From contig CANTUZ010000004.1 of the NCBI GenBank assembly GCA_947846985.1, positions 47,043,672-47,107,671 on the forward strand: a DNA stretch of 64,000 bases. Reading direction: 5' to 3'. Shown one piece after another: positions 1 through 35,372 of the stretch. Each line of letters opens with the position of its first letter. The first letter of the stretch is position 1. A program made the position numbers and the translations under genes. The stretch is from Fratercula arctica (lineage: Eukaryota > Chordata > Aves > Charadriiformes > Alcidae). The notes under the pieces were generated by a model that worked only from the letters and a program-made list of their open reading frames with translations, had not been told where the DNA came from and made no database searches.

Positions 1-734
1 CAACCCCCGGTATCAATCCAGGCTGGGGGATGAAGGGATTGAGAGCAGCCCTGCTGAGAAGGACTTGGGGGGTGCTAGTGGATGAAAAGCTGGATATGAA
101 CTGTCAATGTGTGCTCACAGCCCAGAAGGCCAACTGTATTCTGGGCTGCATCAAAAGAAGAGTGGCCAGCAGGTCGAGAAAGGTGATTCTGCCCCTCTAC
201 TCATCTCTGGTGAGACCCCACCTGGAGTACTGCATCCAGCTCTGGAGTCCGCAGCATAGGAAAGACATGGACCTCTTGGAGTGAGTCCAGAGGAGGGCCA
301 CAAAGATGGTCAGAGGGCTGGAGCGCTTCTATGAGGACAGTCTGGGAGAGTTGAGGTTGTGCATCCTGGAGAAGGGAAGGCTCCAGGGAGATCTTATTGC
401 CACCTTTCAGTACCTGAAGGGACCTTATAAGAAAGATGGGGACAAACTTTTTAGCAGGGCTGTAGTAACAGGACACGGGGTAATGGTTTTAAACTGAAAG
501 AGGGAAGATTTAAACTAGATATAAGGAAGAAATATTTTACAATGAAGGTGGTGAAACCCTGGCACAGGTTGCCCAGAGAGGTGGTAGATACCACATCCCT
601 GGAAACATTCAAGGTCAGGTTGGATGGGACTCTGAGCAACCTGATGTAGCCAAAGATGGCCCTGCTCACTGCAGGGGAGTTTGGACTAGATGACCTTTAA
701 AGGTCCCTTTCAACCCAAACTATTCTATGATTCT
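1..734 (+). mobile_element. CR1 LINE, 5'-truncated, 3' end of ORF2 plus 3' tail
   Basis: Positions 30-284 translate to the C-terminal end of a CR1 reverse transcriptase ORF (motifs [50 protein letters not shown]). The element runs on through the usual CR1 3' part, including a gene-internal 'ggttttaaactgaaagag' stretch, and ends in a TTCTATGATTCT tail at about 722-734. The frame is broken after 284 and the left end is cut by the window, so this is a dead copy. It is closely similar to the minus-strand copy at about 50.75-51.53 kb. Confidence 0.93.
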
Positions 735-3700
735 CCTGAAAATAAACTTCTAATGATGTTCAGTCAACAAAAAAATCATTGGTAAAAAACTAATTGTTTT
801 AAAATATTTGGACAGCTAGAAGTTGTGCTAGGAAATGCAATCAAACTTCTTAATGTCAACTGGTAAACCTGTCGAGATGGGGAATTGCTGACAGACACCT
901 CAGCTCAGTTAGTGGTTAGTATGATGCGACGTCATGATTTTTGTTGGGGTGACAAGTAGGGCTATTGCTTAGACAAGTGGTCTTATGTATCGAAACTACA
1001 CATCTTCAAAGACAGTCATCTTAGTTCAATGTCTTGTTCAATTAAAAAACCAAAGACTTCCTATAACTGCAGCGTGGTGACTTTCTTGCTGACACTTGAT
1101 GTAGTTAGCACTGATGAAGCTCTGATAAAGTGTTGACATGTGTCCTCTAACTCGTACTGTAAGGATGTTTGAGGGGATGACAACATCCGTTATGAGACAC
1201 GTGGGAGGCTACAGAACAAAATCTTGTGGCTTGTATGATACTGGCACTCTCAACCCCAATCCTCACAAGTGATGCTGTGCCTTGAACAAAGCCAGGAAAG
1301 TTTCTCAGAGTTACTCTGGGCTAATGTTTATCACCAACTTCATCTGTCACACTTAAAGACGTGGTCAAAATGCATTGCTGCAAATCTTGGAAAGGGAGTT
1401 TACCATCAGCTTGCTGTCTCTGTTGTTTAGTTATCTTTATAGTGGCTTGTAATTTAATTACATATGGTACACTGCACGTTTTGTATTGGCTGTTAAGCAG
1501 TTCTGGTGTTTACAGATAGTAAAATGGACCAACTCTAGTAATGCCTAGACAAATACCTGTTTCAGCACAGGGAATGGAAAACTTAAATATTTGGAGCTCA
1601 GCTGCCTAAAACACAACAAAGTGATTTATTCTACCCTAAAGCCTTTTTGAACTTTCGGCCTGTATCTTTATCTGTAAAAGAAAGTGGCTGTTCAAGTGCT
1701 AAGCATTTTAGACAGTTTAGCAAATCATTCCTCTTGCAGCACAGTCACTGACATCTCATTTCCGAATTTCTTCTGGACTTTGTCCTCCATACGCAGGTAA
1801 CTATTAATCTTCCTGTCACAGTCACTGCATGTTTCGTGCTCTCTGCTTTCTTCACATCCTTGAAAGAGACGACTGTGCATTTGCTGTGTTCTGATCTTCT
1901 CCTGTATTGGGCTCTCCTTTCCCATAGGAGTTGCTCTGTGACTTAATTTAAGACACACGGAGTCTGTGTCCTTACCTTAAAAAACACCTTGTCAAGGCAG
2001 GTCCAAGAGAAGAGCATACAAGATCTGGCAGAGATCAGCTTAAATCCTGGATCCCTGAAGTGACATGGGCTTCTGCTATTGCTCATTCTTTTTGTCTCTG
2101 AAGAGAAGCGTCTTGCTTCTCTTAGCTCCCAGGTGGTGCTACAGTAGCCCAGGTAGTCTGCAAGAAAGCTTTGGGGGGGATGGAGTTACAACATTATCTT
2201 AAAACACCCCAATACTGGAACAGTACCAACTTTGACACCGTGGTTAATGAGCTTTTCTGTAGGGCCTGTTTCTGTAGAGGCAAGGTTTTGGGTAACTTTC
2301 ATTTTCTTCACTAATGTTCTCCCATATGTACTATTAGTTTTAAGGACCTCAGTGATGGACTCAGTAGCAGGAGCTACTATTTGTCTCAGAAAAGACTGCT
2401 TTTAAGTTCCAGAAGACTGTTGCAGTCTTTTCTTATTAATAAAACTTGCCATGTTAAAGAGGGGGATGGAATAATGTCAAAATAAAGTCTTTCTTAAAGC
2501 ACCATGTGTGGTTTTTTTTATTATTAAGGAGAACAGTTCTTAAAAGTCTGTTACCATGGCAGCAAAGCAGGCTGGCATGTCTATAGTCGAAACCCCAAGT
2601 CTTGTTTGACTATGATTAAAGTAACGGTGTTATTTTAGTTTGCTAGTCTTCAGAAGACGGGTCTGTTTGATTGCACAGCAAACAGTACTGGGGACCTGAT
2701 CTCTTTTGAAGCCGGGGCAGCGTAGTTAACACATTGTGGTTCCTCCATTTCCCTGCATGGCTTCTCAAGGGAGGGCAGAGGATGGAGTAGGACTAATTCT
2801 TTTAATGGCAAACTCAAGATGAACGAGATGCTGTGCCCCTGGCGCTGGAAAGGAGAGTATAATTCTCAAGCTGCTGTGCTGCTGTCATCTGTTGCTTTTT
2901 GCACTGTTTGTGTAAAAGACAGTTTTATCAGGCCCCTGTTAGCTTAAACCTGATCAGATTTTAAGATTTGAAGTGTAGAATCACAGCAGGAGATACCAAA
3001 CGTAGCCATTTAATAAAGTTGTTGGAAGGACATTGTAGGTGTTGCTTTGAGGAGAGAGAAAAGTTTTCAAACGAGTTCTCTAGTATTTATCCAGGCACAG
3101 CATTACAGCATCACTTTATGCGCTCAGAATACAGGGCTGTGAAAGTTATGCTTATGACTTGTCTTCTCTAGCCAGTGAAAAATGAAATAGAAACTAGCAG
3201 CTTGTGGATTATGAGGGATGGTGGAAGGAGAGGAAAGACCATAATAAAGGTAAACTTCTGTCATGAGGATCTTAACATGGGTGGGAGCAGGGGACTAGGT
3301 TCTGTTTCTTGGCAGATCCCATGAACTGTTACTGGGTGAGCTGCGCAACCTGATGGCAAAAATCATCCTGAGGTTTGAGAAACATCTACACTCACTGTTG
3401 CTGTGCAGAGCTGGTGCGCCCTTCCGGTGTGTCACACCCCAGCTGAGATTAAACCTATTTCCATGGCTTTTCTGACCTGCTGCTCTGGCACGGGCTGGCT
3501 CTTACCTCTTCAGAGCAGGAAGGTCACATAATCCTGACTCCATAAACTGCTCCATAACATACTGTGTTTCATCAGATGTCCATGTGCAGCCTTTCTCACG
3601 GTCCTGGTCTTGAAGATGGTCTGGGCACATATGCTGGTTAACAGAAGCAGGAGGTAGTCAAGAATGGGTATGCACTTTGTAAACGAGTGTAATGCTGAGA

Positions 3701-6700
3701 TCAGAACTAATGGCATTCACAAGAAGGAAAGTGTTTCTAGACAAAACAACCACCTGTCTGTTGGTGTTTCCTGCTTCAGCTTCCTCATTGCCCTTGAACC
3801 CATTTCAGAAGGTCGTTTTGCTGATGTAAATCATGGACTTCCCTTTGCAGTCAATTTTCTTCTTCCTTGGCTGAGTAAACAGCCCTGTATGCTCTGAAGA
3901 ATACTTTGCTCTCTTACCAGTGCTTTAGGCAGTGGAATAGCTTAACTTGACAGCTTTTCTTTTTCAAAAGATTGTACTAGTGCCTAGATCTTTGTTCTCT
4001 CCTTAAGGAAGCAGTGATGTTGTGGGCCTTGCAGAAAGTTTGAAGAAAAATACTTCCTTAGACTTTAGCTGGCCCCTTCATCCCAGTGTGCTCCTGTTTG
4101 ATTAGGATCTGCCTGTTAGTAATAGGATGCTGTCATCCTTGTTAGTATCCTATGCTTCGGGATTTCTGCAGGTAGATGAAGGGAAAACAGATGAGTCAAG
4201 ATCCTGAAATCCAAGGTGAAGAGGAGAAATAACCTCTTACATTAGAAAGAAATCATAAACCAGTGTATCTGTGCAGATACCTCCCTGCGTGTGTATCAAA
4301 AAAGGGCAGATGATAAATCAGTTCCAGACCAACCTGAACTAGGGGCATCTCAAGACCATGCCCAGTGTGTGTACATATATAATCTCATCTGAAAAAAAAA
4401 AAAATCTGTAAACATTTATACTAGGGATACCTGTATTACTGTATGCATATACATTTCTTCAAGAAATGTGAAACATACGATTGCTTTCTCTTTCCCAGAT
4501 TTGTTGCGCAGACTTCTGTTTCTACCCTTTAGAATGAAGCTGCCATAGGTGGCTTTTAATGTGTTGTCTAGATTAATTCTAAAGGAACTTAAAAGACAGT
4601 TCTCACTGAGAAGTAGCTTTCTTAAGAACATGCCTGATGTTGGCTTTGATCCTGTTTGTTAAAGTGATGCTATTGTAGAGATAATCACGGGGGGGGGGAG
4701 GGGGAAATTGGTACCCGTATCATTTAAGATCATATAGGTTAGTCTTGGTTAATTAGTAACTGGAAAGAAGCTCTCTTAGTTTATCGTAAGAGTAAGGTTT
4801 GAAAACCACAAGCTGAAGCGTTAGAAAAACATAAAGACTTAACACTTCCTATTCTAAGGAAAATATTTAACTTGTGCTTAGTTATTTCCTTGGAGTCACT
4901 GGAAGGTACAGCCCATCTGAAAACGATAATATTGACTGTTTTGGCACCAGACTTGTCTCAGATGTGCCTGCACGTGAGCAGACTTGATTTTTGCTTCATA
5001 TGGTAAAGAGTGTTAGGCATGGGAAATGAATGTCACACTTACTGTTAAACAGCTTGTGTAAGCTTTAGTACTTCAGTTTGTTTTGATCTCTGTTTACACT
5101 TTTTCTTTTTTCTTTCTTTTTTTTTTCTTTTTTTCCTGCTGTAAATCAGCAGCTTTCTTCCTGCACCAATCAACCTACTGTGGAACCTCGCGTGCGGTGC
5201 CCTCCTTTCCAGCAAAGAGTCTAGACAGCAAATTCCCTGGTACCGTATGCCATTTCAGATCGTTATGCCTTTTTGCTTTTTTGTGAAGGCTTTTTAGAAA
5301 CTGCATTACCTCACCCGTCGGCCTGGAGATTGAGCAGCCAGCGCCGCTGATAGGGCTGCGGCACCCCGCGCCGAGCCAATGGAGAACTTCAGCTTCAAAC
5401 TCTTAATGAGCAAAAGAGCAGCGTCTCATTTAGAGCTCTAGTTAATGTGGGGGGGGGGGTTTAAGTGTTACTTCTGAAAGACAAGCCACTTAACAATTAT
5501 GTGCCATATTGCTGACCGGTGAAGCTGAACAAATAGCTATTTACATTGACAGATCAGAGGAATGTGTAAGTGCATCGTGGTAACCTACATTTTCTGTGCC
5601 AAGAGATTTGCAGCTGACTGCCTGGGTGACTCACTCCTTGGATTAGGAGATGAGGTAATGCTTCAGAGATACAGGGTGATGTCATTCCTTTACCTGAGCT
5701 GCATGCCGATGCTAGTTGCTAGTACTTTCAAGGAAAGTCCCTTTGCTGCTTCTGATGTACTAGAGAATGAGCTGCATAACTCGGATAGGAGTTGTTGTTA
5801 TTAATGTCCTCTGGCTAAGCTGCTCTTTTAAAAGATGTCAGCACAAGTGGCCCTAAATGCCTTTTGTTATGCATGTATGTGGGCACCTGCCAGTATGCGT
5901 ATTTGCATACATGCCCCATTCTTCAAATAAAGCTATTTTAGTAAAAGAAGATCTTGGTGGTAATCGGGTGCAGTCCCTTGTCAGCACCATGTCACGTAAT
6001 CCCATTTATAGATACTTTCATCTTAAAAGAAGGTGATTTTTTTTTTCCCTCTGTTCCATTTCTGTTTTGAAATGCCACGTTTGTGATGGTTAGTAACTGA
6101 AATGTGTAGTTTGCGCTTACTCACGGTCAGTTTAACCCCATCTGCTCATACTCCAGCATTATCCTTCAGTGCAATAAGCTCTTTCGGCTGCCTGCACTCC
6201 CTTTCCTGATGTCTTCACTGACAGCAGTTGTGTCGTTCCGCAGCCTTTCTCTCCCAATGTCAGTCAGGACGTGCTGTTCACTTAGGTGGCCTCACGGCTG
6301 GGAGCACTGACAGGTGATCAGCAGAGATGACCGAAACGGTCTTGTCTATCCTCCCCAGCTTATGGGGACCGAGGTTTTAACAGATGAGCAGGCAGTGCCT
6401 CACTGTCAGGGAATTTTGGAAGGCATACAAGCCACGACCTGATTTGACCCATATCTTGGGAGCATACAAGTGCATGTTGCTGAGTGAGCTTCGTGAGCGT
6501 TGGGATTTTGGGTGTGTGGTTCGCAGAAATGGCCAGCGTTTTGCCTGTTGTTTGCTGGTGGAAAATATCCTACTCAGGCCCTGGAGCAAGAGCTTCAGGA
6601 CAAGGGAAACACTTAAGGTGAGGTGTGTCATGTTGTCCCCAGAGCTCGCTGAGTTACCCACCAAGAGCATCCCTTGCTCAGCAGCAACTTCTGGGCCATT

Positions 6701-9205
6701 CCTGGGCAGTTTGCACCGCTGCCTCCCCTCTTCGCCAACTGATTGGATGGTCTGCAGCCCTTTGAGCATCTGAAAGGCTGAACTTGGAAGTGGCTGTCTT
6801 GCTGCCACTGGCTCACATCTAGTTTAACCACGCTATATGAATTTAGCTGACTTATGGCCAGTAGAATTTCTTCAGGATCTGACTTTAAGGTCAGTTGATG
6901 GCTGGGTTTGCCAGGCTTGGGCTCTGTGTGCTGAAACACTGGTACAGGAGCTGGTTTGGCTTTTGTATATTTGGAAAGCTGCTTATAAAAAGAGCCTTTG
7001 CTGTTCATTCTTATTTATATATGGAATATCTCGTATTGCATGGGTCTCCGAACTACTTGCAGGTATCTGGACCATCTGCAGGAAGAAACCTTACAGAGGA
7101 TTTACTACTGCAAAGTAAGAGCTGCACAGGCTAAAAGTTGTCATGAAAATTATTACGCATTTCTGAAAGAATACATTACAAAAATATTTTATGATATTAG
7201 TCTTCTGTGTTGAATATTTTAACAAGATACTCCAACATCGTTACAGATGCAACTTTGGCACTGTCATCTTTTGTTTTTAAAAAGGTGTTTTCCAAAATCT
7301 GCATGCTTTTGTTTCTCAAGATCACAAGGCTGCTCTTGAATATGTTATGTAAACCTTATTTGTTTGCTTTATTTTTCCACTGATCAGATGATTTCTACAA
7401 ATGACCCCTCCCCGCACAAATTTTTCCTTTTTTGATGGTTTATTTCTGTAAGTGTATCTATAGAGCCGCGTGCGTGTATTTTTCCTCCCCAATGGTAGGC
7501 CATAATAAACACTTCTTGTGCATCACAGATCTCATGCACTGTCTCTTCCAGGATGTTTGGCCTTTATTGCCATAAGGTAAATATCTGGGAGGGGAAGAAC
7601 ATACTTTATTTTGGTTTGTAAAGAACTTTGCAACTGCTCTCAGGGGTTTACTGTTGTCATCTCTTTAATTACAAATTGTGCTCCTGAGAGGAGTTTTTAT
7701 TTTAATGTCAGTTATCATGAGGTTTTTCAAAGTCAGAAAGCATCGGTGTTGGATCCTTTAGGGATCTTAAATACAGTCACCAGCATTGTTGGGTAGCTCA
7801 CCTAAGTTTTCTCTTTGAATGATGTGTGTCAAACAGTGTAAGAAGAGGTATTAGTCATGACATGCACTCATTTACAAGATCTGTCTGTCTTTCCCTGTTT
7901 AGGTGATTCCCAACTTTGCTTAATGCTGTTTGCTTGTCTGTGACCTAGTTAGAGGAATAGAAAGTCTCATGTTAGAGAGAATTTTAATCATGCAGAAGAT
8001 GTGGTTTCAGATCCTCACAGTGGTTCCAGAAATAATAACCAGAAACCTTCTGGATCTTTTGTATGGCTTCATAATACACATCTGTGCCTTGGAGTCTGAT
8101 CAGGAATGTTTTGTTTGAAGTGACTAATATATATATGCCACAAGTAGTCTTTAAATCCTAACATGTAAGGTATCTGAATTTCTTGTAATTATGTTGTAGG
8201 ATACTGCCCAAATGGACAGAGGTTCTGAAAAAGCATTAAAATCTTCCATGTTAATCCATATCCTCAAAAGCTAAGATTATGTGGATTACAGTTTCTCACT
8301 GTTTGTGATGGGCACAGCCACTGTGGCTCCACAGTATTAGTTATGGTCTATCATGCTGATAATGAGTTTCTTAATAAGTCCCTTAGTACTCATTGACAAT
8401 GACTCATACTTCCGAACTAGGATCTCCTTGAAAATCTCAGTGTAATGGATGAAATGCCATATCCTAGTGAAGGTTGGTTTTTTCTTTTTTTTTTTTTTTG
8501 ACGTGTGTTTAAGAAAGTCAGGCAAATTTTAAAGGAACAATATACTTCAGCATAAGAAATTCGGGGGAGGAGAAGTTAGGTTTAACTGTCTGGAAAGGCA
8601 AAGGTGAAATGTGAGCTCTGACCTCAATGGTAATTGCTCTCTCTGCTTTACAGAGTAGTCATTAATCGTAAGTGAGCTCACATACAGCCTTAGCTTTCTT
8701 TTAGAACTGAATTCAGTCGTCTGATCTGCAGAGGATGATACCGTGTTTAGCAGTAAACTAGCTGTGGGAAAAAAACCAACAGTGAAGTAGAACTTCACCT
8801 ACAACGCCACTGTCTTGAAACTATCACAAATAATCTTGCACTTTACCCAGTGACTGTCTCTTCAGGAATGCTTCTCCCCATATCATATTTTCTACAGTTT
8901 GGATGAATATTAATCTATCAACTGATTGAGCTTTAAATTGTTTTGCTTAAAGTGGAAGAAGTGTCACAAGCTGAACTGTTTTTTAACTAAGAATAGTGAA
9001 ACACAGATTTGATTTGAATGCCTGAAAGTTTTCTGTCTTCAGTATGACTTTGAAAAATAAGACTCTGGGATATGAAACCATAAAATAGGACACCAGACTA
9101 TTATGCACTGTACTTGCTTATACAGCGTTTTTGTTTCCGTTTGATCTGTGTGTTTTGATAAAATTGTGGTTAAATGGTTGCTAACCTTCAATTCAATTAT
9201 TTTAG
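735..9205. other. EIF2AK3: Noncoding stretch, read as the end of EIF2AK3 intron 2
   Basis: I found no exon here, although I looked for the PERK segment that precedes exon 3 (the ISTLDGR-type luminal start). Short ORFs on both strands near 6377-6808 lack recognisable domains and overlap antisense. The stretch holds G-runs at about 4689-4705 and 5449-5460, a pyrimidine tract at about 5097-5137, a CpG-rich pocket at about 5316-5383, and scattered AATAAA motifs (for example about 5925 and 7503). It is otherwise plain AT-leaning intron sequence. Confidence 0.7.
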
Positions 9206-30756
<21,551 letters not shown>

Positions 30757-31780
30757 TTATCCTCAGGATCACTTCTTCCACTCGGCAGGTTTTACAGGGA
30801 TTGTTCAGCAGAAGGATCCTATGATGCAGAATGTCTCTCTTGGAAATAGTTTACTTAAACTTTTTTTGCCATGTTTAATGTATAAGACGTGTTGGACAGA
30901 TTTTCGTTTACTTTGACAGCCAACGAAAGCCAGTAACCACGTTTTTCACATTCCATTTTTCTTACCTTAACTCTCCTAGGCGGGTGGGTCCAGCTACTGT
31001 GCTTACCGATGTTGTGCTCCATTATGGGTTTTTTGGGTTTGTTGGGGTTTTTTTTGAAGCTTGTAAATGTCAGCTTGCTGGGTAAGTGAGAGATCTGTAA
31101 CATGTAAATAGAATTAAAATACTGTATTTTTATAGAGCAAATTACAGTCTCTAAGCCTAGTGAGTATCTATCTGGATCGCTTGCTCTTTGGTGAAATGAA
31201 GATGATTTTGAAATGAACTCTGACTCCGTTTTTGTCCCTGGTGTGTAAACAGGGAATATGCACTATTTTTAAAGCAAAAAAGTACCACAGTTGTACATAC
31301 TGTCACTCTCCATAGCCAGTCATTAGAGGAAATCGTTTCATACTTCTGCACTATAGTAGATCTTAGAGAATGCATTTTATACAGATAAACCTGTAGAGAA
31401 GGAAAAGGAGCTTTTTGCCATTAAAAAAGGGCGTTTTATAGGCAGTGGTTGGAAGAGCCATAGTAAAAATTATGTACGAAAATATTGTGATTCTGCAAAC
31501 TTAAACCTAATGAAGTCATACGTGTCGTATGTAATCTTGTAGATTTGTACTTTTTAAAAAATCAACTGGTAGGCATTTGTGTAATCTGCTAATTTAACTG
31601 CCTAATGCCATGCTTTTATTTCTTATTGTAAATATGTTAATTTTTATTTATAAAATACAAATCAATCCGTTTGGGTTGGTGGTGTACAGAATGCACTTGC
31701 TATAATTGTTGAGTGCGTTAATTATTGTGACTTCTTTCAAGTCTAAATGATTTAATAAACTTTTTTTTTATTTATAAAAG
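30757..31780 (+). other. EIF2AK3: EIF2AK3 3' UTR
   Basis: It follows the stop codon and runs to the AATAAA at 31754-31759, which is trailed by a T-rich stretch. It contains AU-rich sequence at about 31610-31660 with TTTATTTAT motifs, typical of regulated mRNA decay. An ATTAAA at 31113-31118 could give a shorter isoform. The end is estimated from the signal, not seen directly. Confidence 0.7.
31754..31759 (+). promoter_or_regulatory. EIF2AK3: Polyadenylation signal AATAAA of EIF2AK3
   Basis: A canonical hexamer about 1 kb after the stop codon, followed within 10 nt by a T-rich downstream element. It is the strongest candidate end for the transcript. Confidence 0.7.
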
Positions 31781-34700
31781 AAAAATAGTAGTTGCTTCTG
31801 TTCAGAACCTGCATCAGCGTGTGCTGCAGATGGCAGCCGTGCGCAGCTGGAACAGGAGGACAGGCAACTGCGTTTCTGTAACTTGCTTTGCTTTCCTGCC
31901 TCCTGCTTGCCACAGTGCACCTGATGATGCAAAGATGCATGTGCTGCTTGGAAGGAAGATGCTCTCTGAAGAAAGAAGGGAAGTCTTCTAAACTGAGCGG
32001 ATCATGAAGGCAATCTCTCAACTGTTACGAGAGAGGGAAGCCTTGAAGGGATAATTCTTACACTGTTAGAACTGGTTTTGCATAAATGCATTTTCCTCTT
32101 TTACAGGCTTATATTTTTGAAGTTGTAGGCTCTGAAATCAGTTTCTTAAAAAGATGCTGGATTCAGATCCTTCTGGGGATCACTGTACTGTGATGTGATA
32201 CTACAACTAGCAATTAAGTCAGGTGACACTCCAAAGACTTATGATAAAGCGAAAGTGGATTACAAAGATTGTCTTCCTTGTGCTCTTGGATAACTCTCCG
32301 AGATACTGGCCTGTCCAGTTGAAGCCAGGACGCTGCAGTGAATATTTGGTCAGAAACAGAACTATCGAGTTTAGCTGGATTAAAACAGAAGACAGTTAAG
32401 CGTGTCCTCTTCCCTGTTAGCATCAGTTAAATGGCTGCGTTTGAAGCCTCTGTAGCTTCCCTGCCAGTTCAGTGATTGCAGATGGAGCACAGGAAATGAA
32501 GAATAAGGTATTTTTAACTTGCTGTATATCTGTGTTGGGTGTAAGTAGCTGCCTATTCCAAGAGCCCTGCAGCATTTCAGTACCAAAAATGGCATACATG
32601 CTCACAGTATGTGTCTGTGTGTTCTGGGATGCTACACTTATCCTCAAAGGCATGTACACAAGCCTACCTGGAGTGGTGCAAGCCCAGCCTCAAAAGCAGC
32701 TGGCTGTGCTCAGCTTTTAACTGCCTGTGTCAGTGAGTCTTTGCTTCTCTTAGCACTGGATGCTGGAGTGTGTTGTCCCTGTCTTTGCTGCTTTTTTGCT
32801 CCATGGTTTGACTAAGAAAGTCTTTTCCCTAGCCAGAGAAGTTTTCCTCTGAACTCGGGTCTTGCCTGCAAGCACTCTTTTCCCTGCTTTTGGCAGCTTC
32901 ACTTGCTCTGCCTCACGCATGGGGGAAGGAGACACTTCTGTCTGCTATGAAATATCCACCTGAGCTTCAACACCCCCATCAGCTACAGGACTACTTTACC
33001 AGCTCTTCAGAACCGGGCTACCCAGAGGGATGCACCTCCCGTGCTTTCCTTCTTTAAGCCAGGTTTTAGTTGTACTACACTTCCGTGTTCCATCCCTGTC
33101 CTTCTGCTGGATGATGTTCTTCAGTCAACACAGACCAAATGGTCAACCATGACTGAAAGACCAAAAGCCTTTGGTTTAATGTGCATTTGCTCTATCCCTG
33201 CATCCTGGAAGGGAAAGCAACAAAGGCAGGTTTTTCTCAGCTCTGTACAGATGACGGCAGCAGCTTTCCACCTTGTCTGTGAGATCCCGGTCTTTACGTG
33301 ACAGCCCTGGTGGCAGGAGTATCTATGGGCTCATAAACAAGTTTATTTGCCTTCTTGCAGTTTGTGAACATCTAGAAAGCAGCTGTTAGACTGTTTCAGG
33401 TCTTCCTGTGGCCATGGAAATTAGTGTGTACCTTCCTGCGACGGTTTTTTGTAAAGGAACACCTGAACATGGAGGCGAGGACAGCTGCCAGCTTACAGCC
33501 CTGCAAAAGGCGGCTTTGGTCTTGGGCTCTGCTGCACTGTGGGGCTCTGTGGTCCTAGCCTCTTCTTGCAGAGGATGTTGCCTACCCCTCGGCTCCCTCC
33601 CCCATATAGCTGTTGGGGCTGAAATACAGTTCCTTGTCCTGCTCTGTCAAAATGAGCTGGGTGGCAGAAGCAAGAATCCTGCCCTGTTCACCTTTGTGCC
33701 CTCTGGACCTAGATGTTTCCCTCAGAATAAGGGCAGGATTGTGTAGTTATTCTCCTTACCACTTCCACGTTGTTATTGGAGTCGCAGGAGCTGGGAGACC
33801 CAACCTACTCCATGAAGAGTCATTTGACAGGAGTACCAGCATTGCAACCCCTGGTCAGGGCTGTTTCTTCTACCAGGAATTTAAAGAGAGGGAACTTCTG
33901 ACCCTTGTACCAGTGTCTTCAGTAGCTGAGCTGCTCCAGGCGGTAGCTGCTTGCTTTTTGCTACATCTCTGAGGACAATCCTCCTCTGCCCCTATGAGCT
34001 GGAAGAGCAGGATTCAGGACTTTTACTAACCCCTCTGAATGCCTCAGTCCAGTAGTTTTAGCATTAAATGTTAGCCTGGCTATCTTTCTCCTGTGTTTGC
34101 TCTGCTTCTCAGCCGCCAGAAGGAGGTGGTTGAGCACTCAGAAAAAGCTATTCTAGAAACCATACTTGACATGTTTCATTTCCATAGAAGATCAGTCTAA
34201 GAGTAGGCTCCGAGTGCAGTGGTTCTCCCATGCAAACCCCTGTGAGACCCCACCAGAACCGTGCTGGGGGAAGCGATGGCTGTTGTCCGAGTAGTCACCA
34301 GCCCTCCCGTGACCCTGCTACAGAAAAGCTGTGATCCTGGGGACTCAGCTCCTGCTTTTACTCACTGTTAAGATGCTGCAGAGTCGTTCAGGAGCAGTCC
34401 TGCCTTTTCCGGGTAATCCTTCAGTGAGGATGGATTGTCCCTCCTGCAGGGAGCTGGTGCTATTTGATGCTGTTTGAAGTCCAGACAAGCACTTGGGAGT
34501 AGTAAAAGTAACCATTCCCATTTATCATCTTTTTTTTATGGCTGCGTGGTCCAGCAGTACTCTATAGCTACGCTCATGGCATTAAGGCACAGACATCACA
34601 GTGCAAAACACACAAGTAAGTAGTAATTCCTCTTCACATCCCCTCTTTGGCTGGTCTTGGTCACCTGTAGTCCCCTTTGAACCCCCTGGGCACTCGGTGT

Positions 34701-35372
34701 GCTGTTACAGCAAGTCTTTCTCATCTCCTGGGGTCTGCCACATAGGATATTCCTTTCCAGAATTAATAGGAAATTCACAGGTAATTCACAGAAAGCTACT
34801 GAAAGCTTTGAACCTCTTGATATTTCAGAAGCGAGTGAGTTGAACCCTGAGCAACAGCCCAGACTGCAGAGTGGTGCCTCTGTAAAGAACTGACCTCTGC
34901 TCTTTGACCACGTGCCTCCTAACTCACACACACAGACTGACACCTGGAGTTACTAAAACTGCTCAAATTTGTAATGTAAGCTGCAAGATGGGAGCTACAT
35001 TGGCTTGCTAAGAAAGAAACACCGTCCCACCTTATGTTGTAGATCACCAGGATGTACACAAAGACAAGTTCACATTATCATACTGATTTTTTTCCCCAGC
35101 ATGAAGATTGAATTTGTCTTAGGAAATGCTCATTAAAAAAATAATTACCCAGGAAGGAATCAGCTCCATTAGTTGTAACAAATTACCCCTAAAATATCAA
35201 AGTTCCTTGTTAATAAAACTGTAGAAGATGAAGAAAAGGATCTTTGTCATATGCTCCCAGCTGTAATATTCCAGGCCCTGATTGCCCTGTTTACCTATGC
35301 ATTATTTTTCCATGAGGATGTGCTCTGGCACTTTCCGTACCACCACCTCCAGCAACTGATTCTGAGTCCCTA
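31781..35372. other. Intergenic gap between two convergent genes
   Basis: No gene was recognised. ORFs of up to about 119 codons (33408-33972, 34596-34943) overlap in several frames and have no domain. The receptor gene's 3' UTR must lie in the right part. The first AATAAA on the minus strand that I noticed beyond its stop is at 33342-33347, about 2 kb downstream. Confidence 0.6.
33342..33347 (-). promoter_or_regulatory. Possible polyadenylation signal of the minus-strand receptor gene
   Basis: Plus-strand TTTATT reads AATAAA on the minus strand. It is the first such hexamer I noticed downstream of the receptor stop at 35373 and would give a 3' UTR of about 2 kb. An unusual signal nearer the stop may be used instead. 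Confidence 0.25.

Noticed and set aside
30..284. 84-codon ORF at the window start as a host gene
   Set aside because: Its sequence is the CR1 LINE reverse-transcriptase C terminus.
6377..6808. Overlapping 143- and 129-codon ORFs on opposite strands
   Set aside because: No domain on either strand, no splice context that would join them to EIF2AK3, and antisense overlap typical of chance.
735..9205. EIF2AK3 exon 2 within the left flank
   Set aside because: I searched for sequence encoding the luminal segment before VFGNK and found none, so exons 1-2 are placed outside the window.
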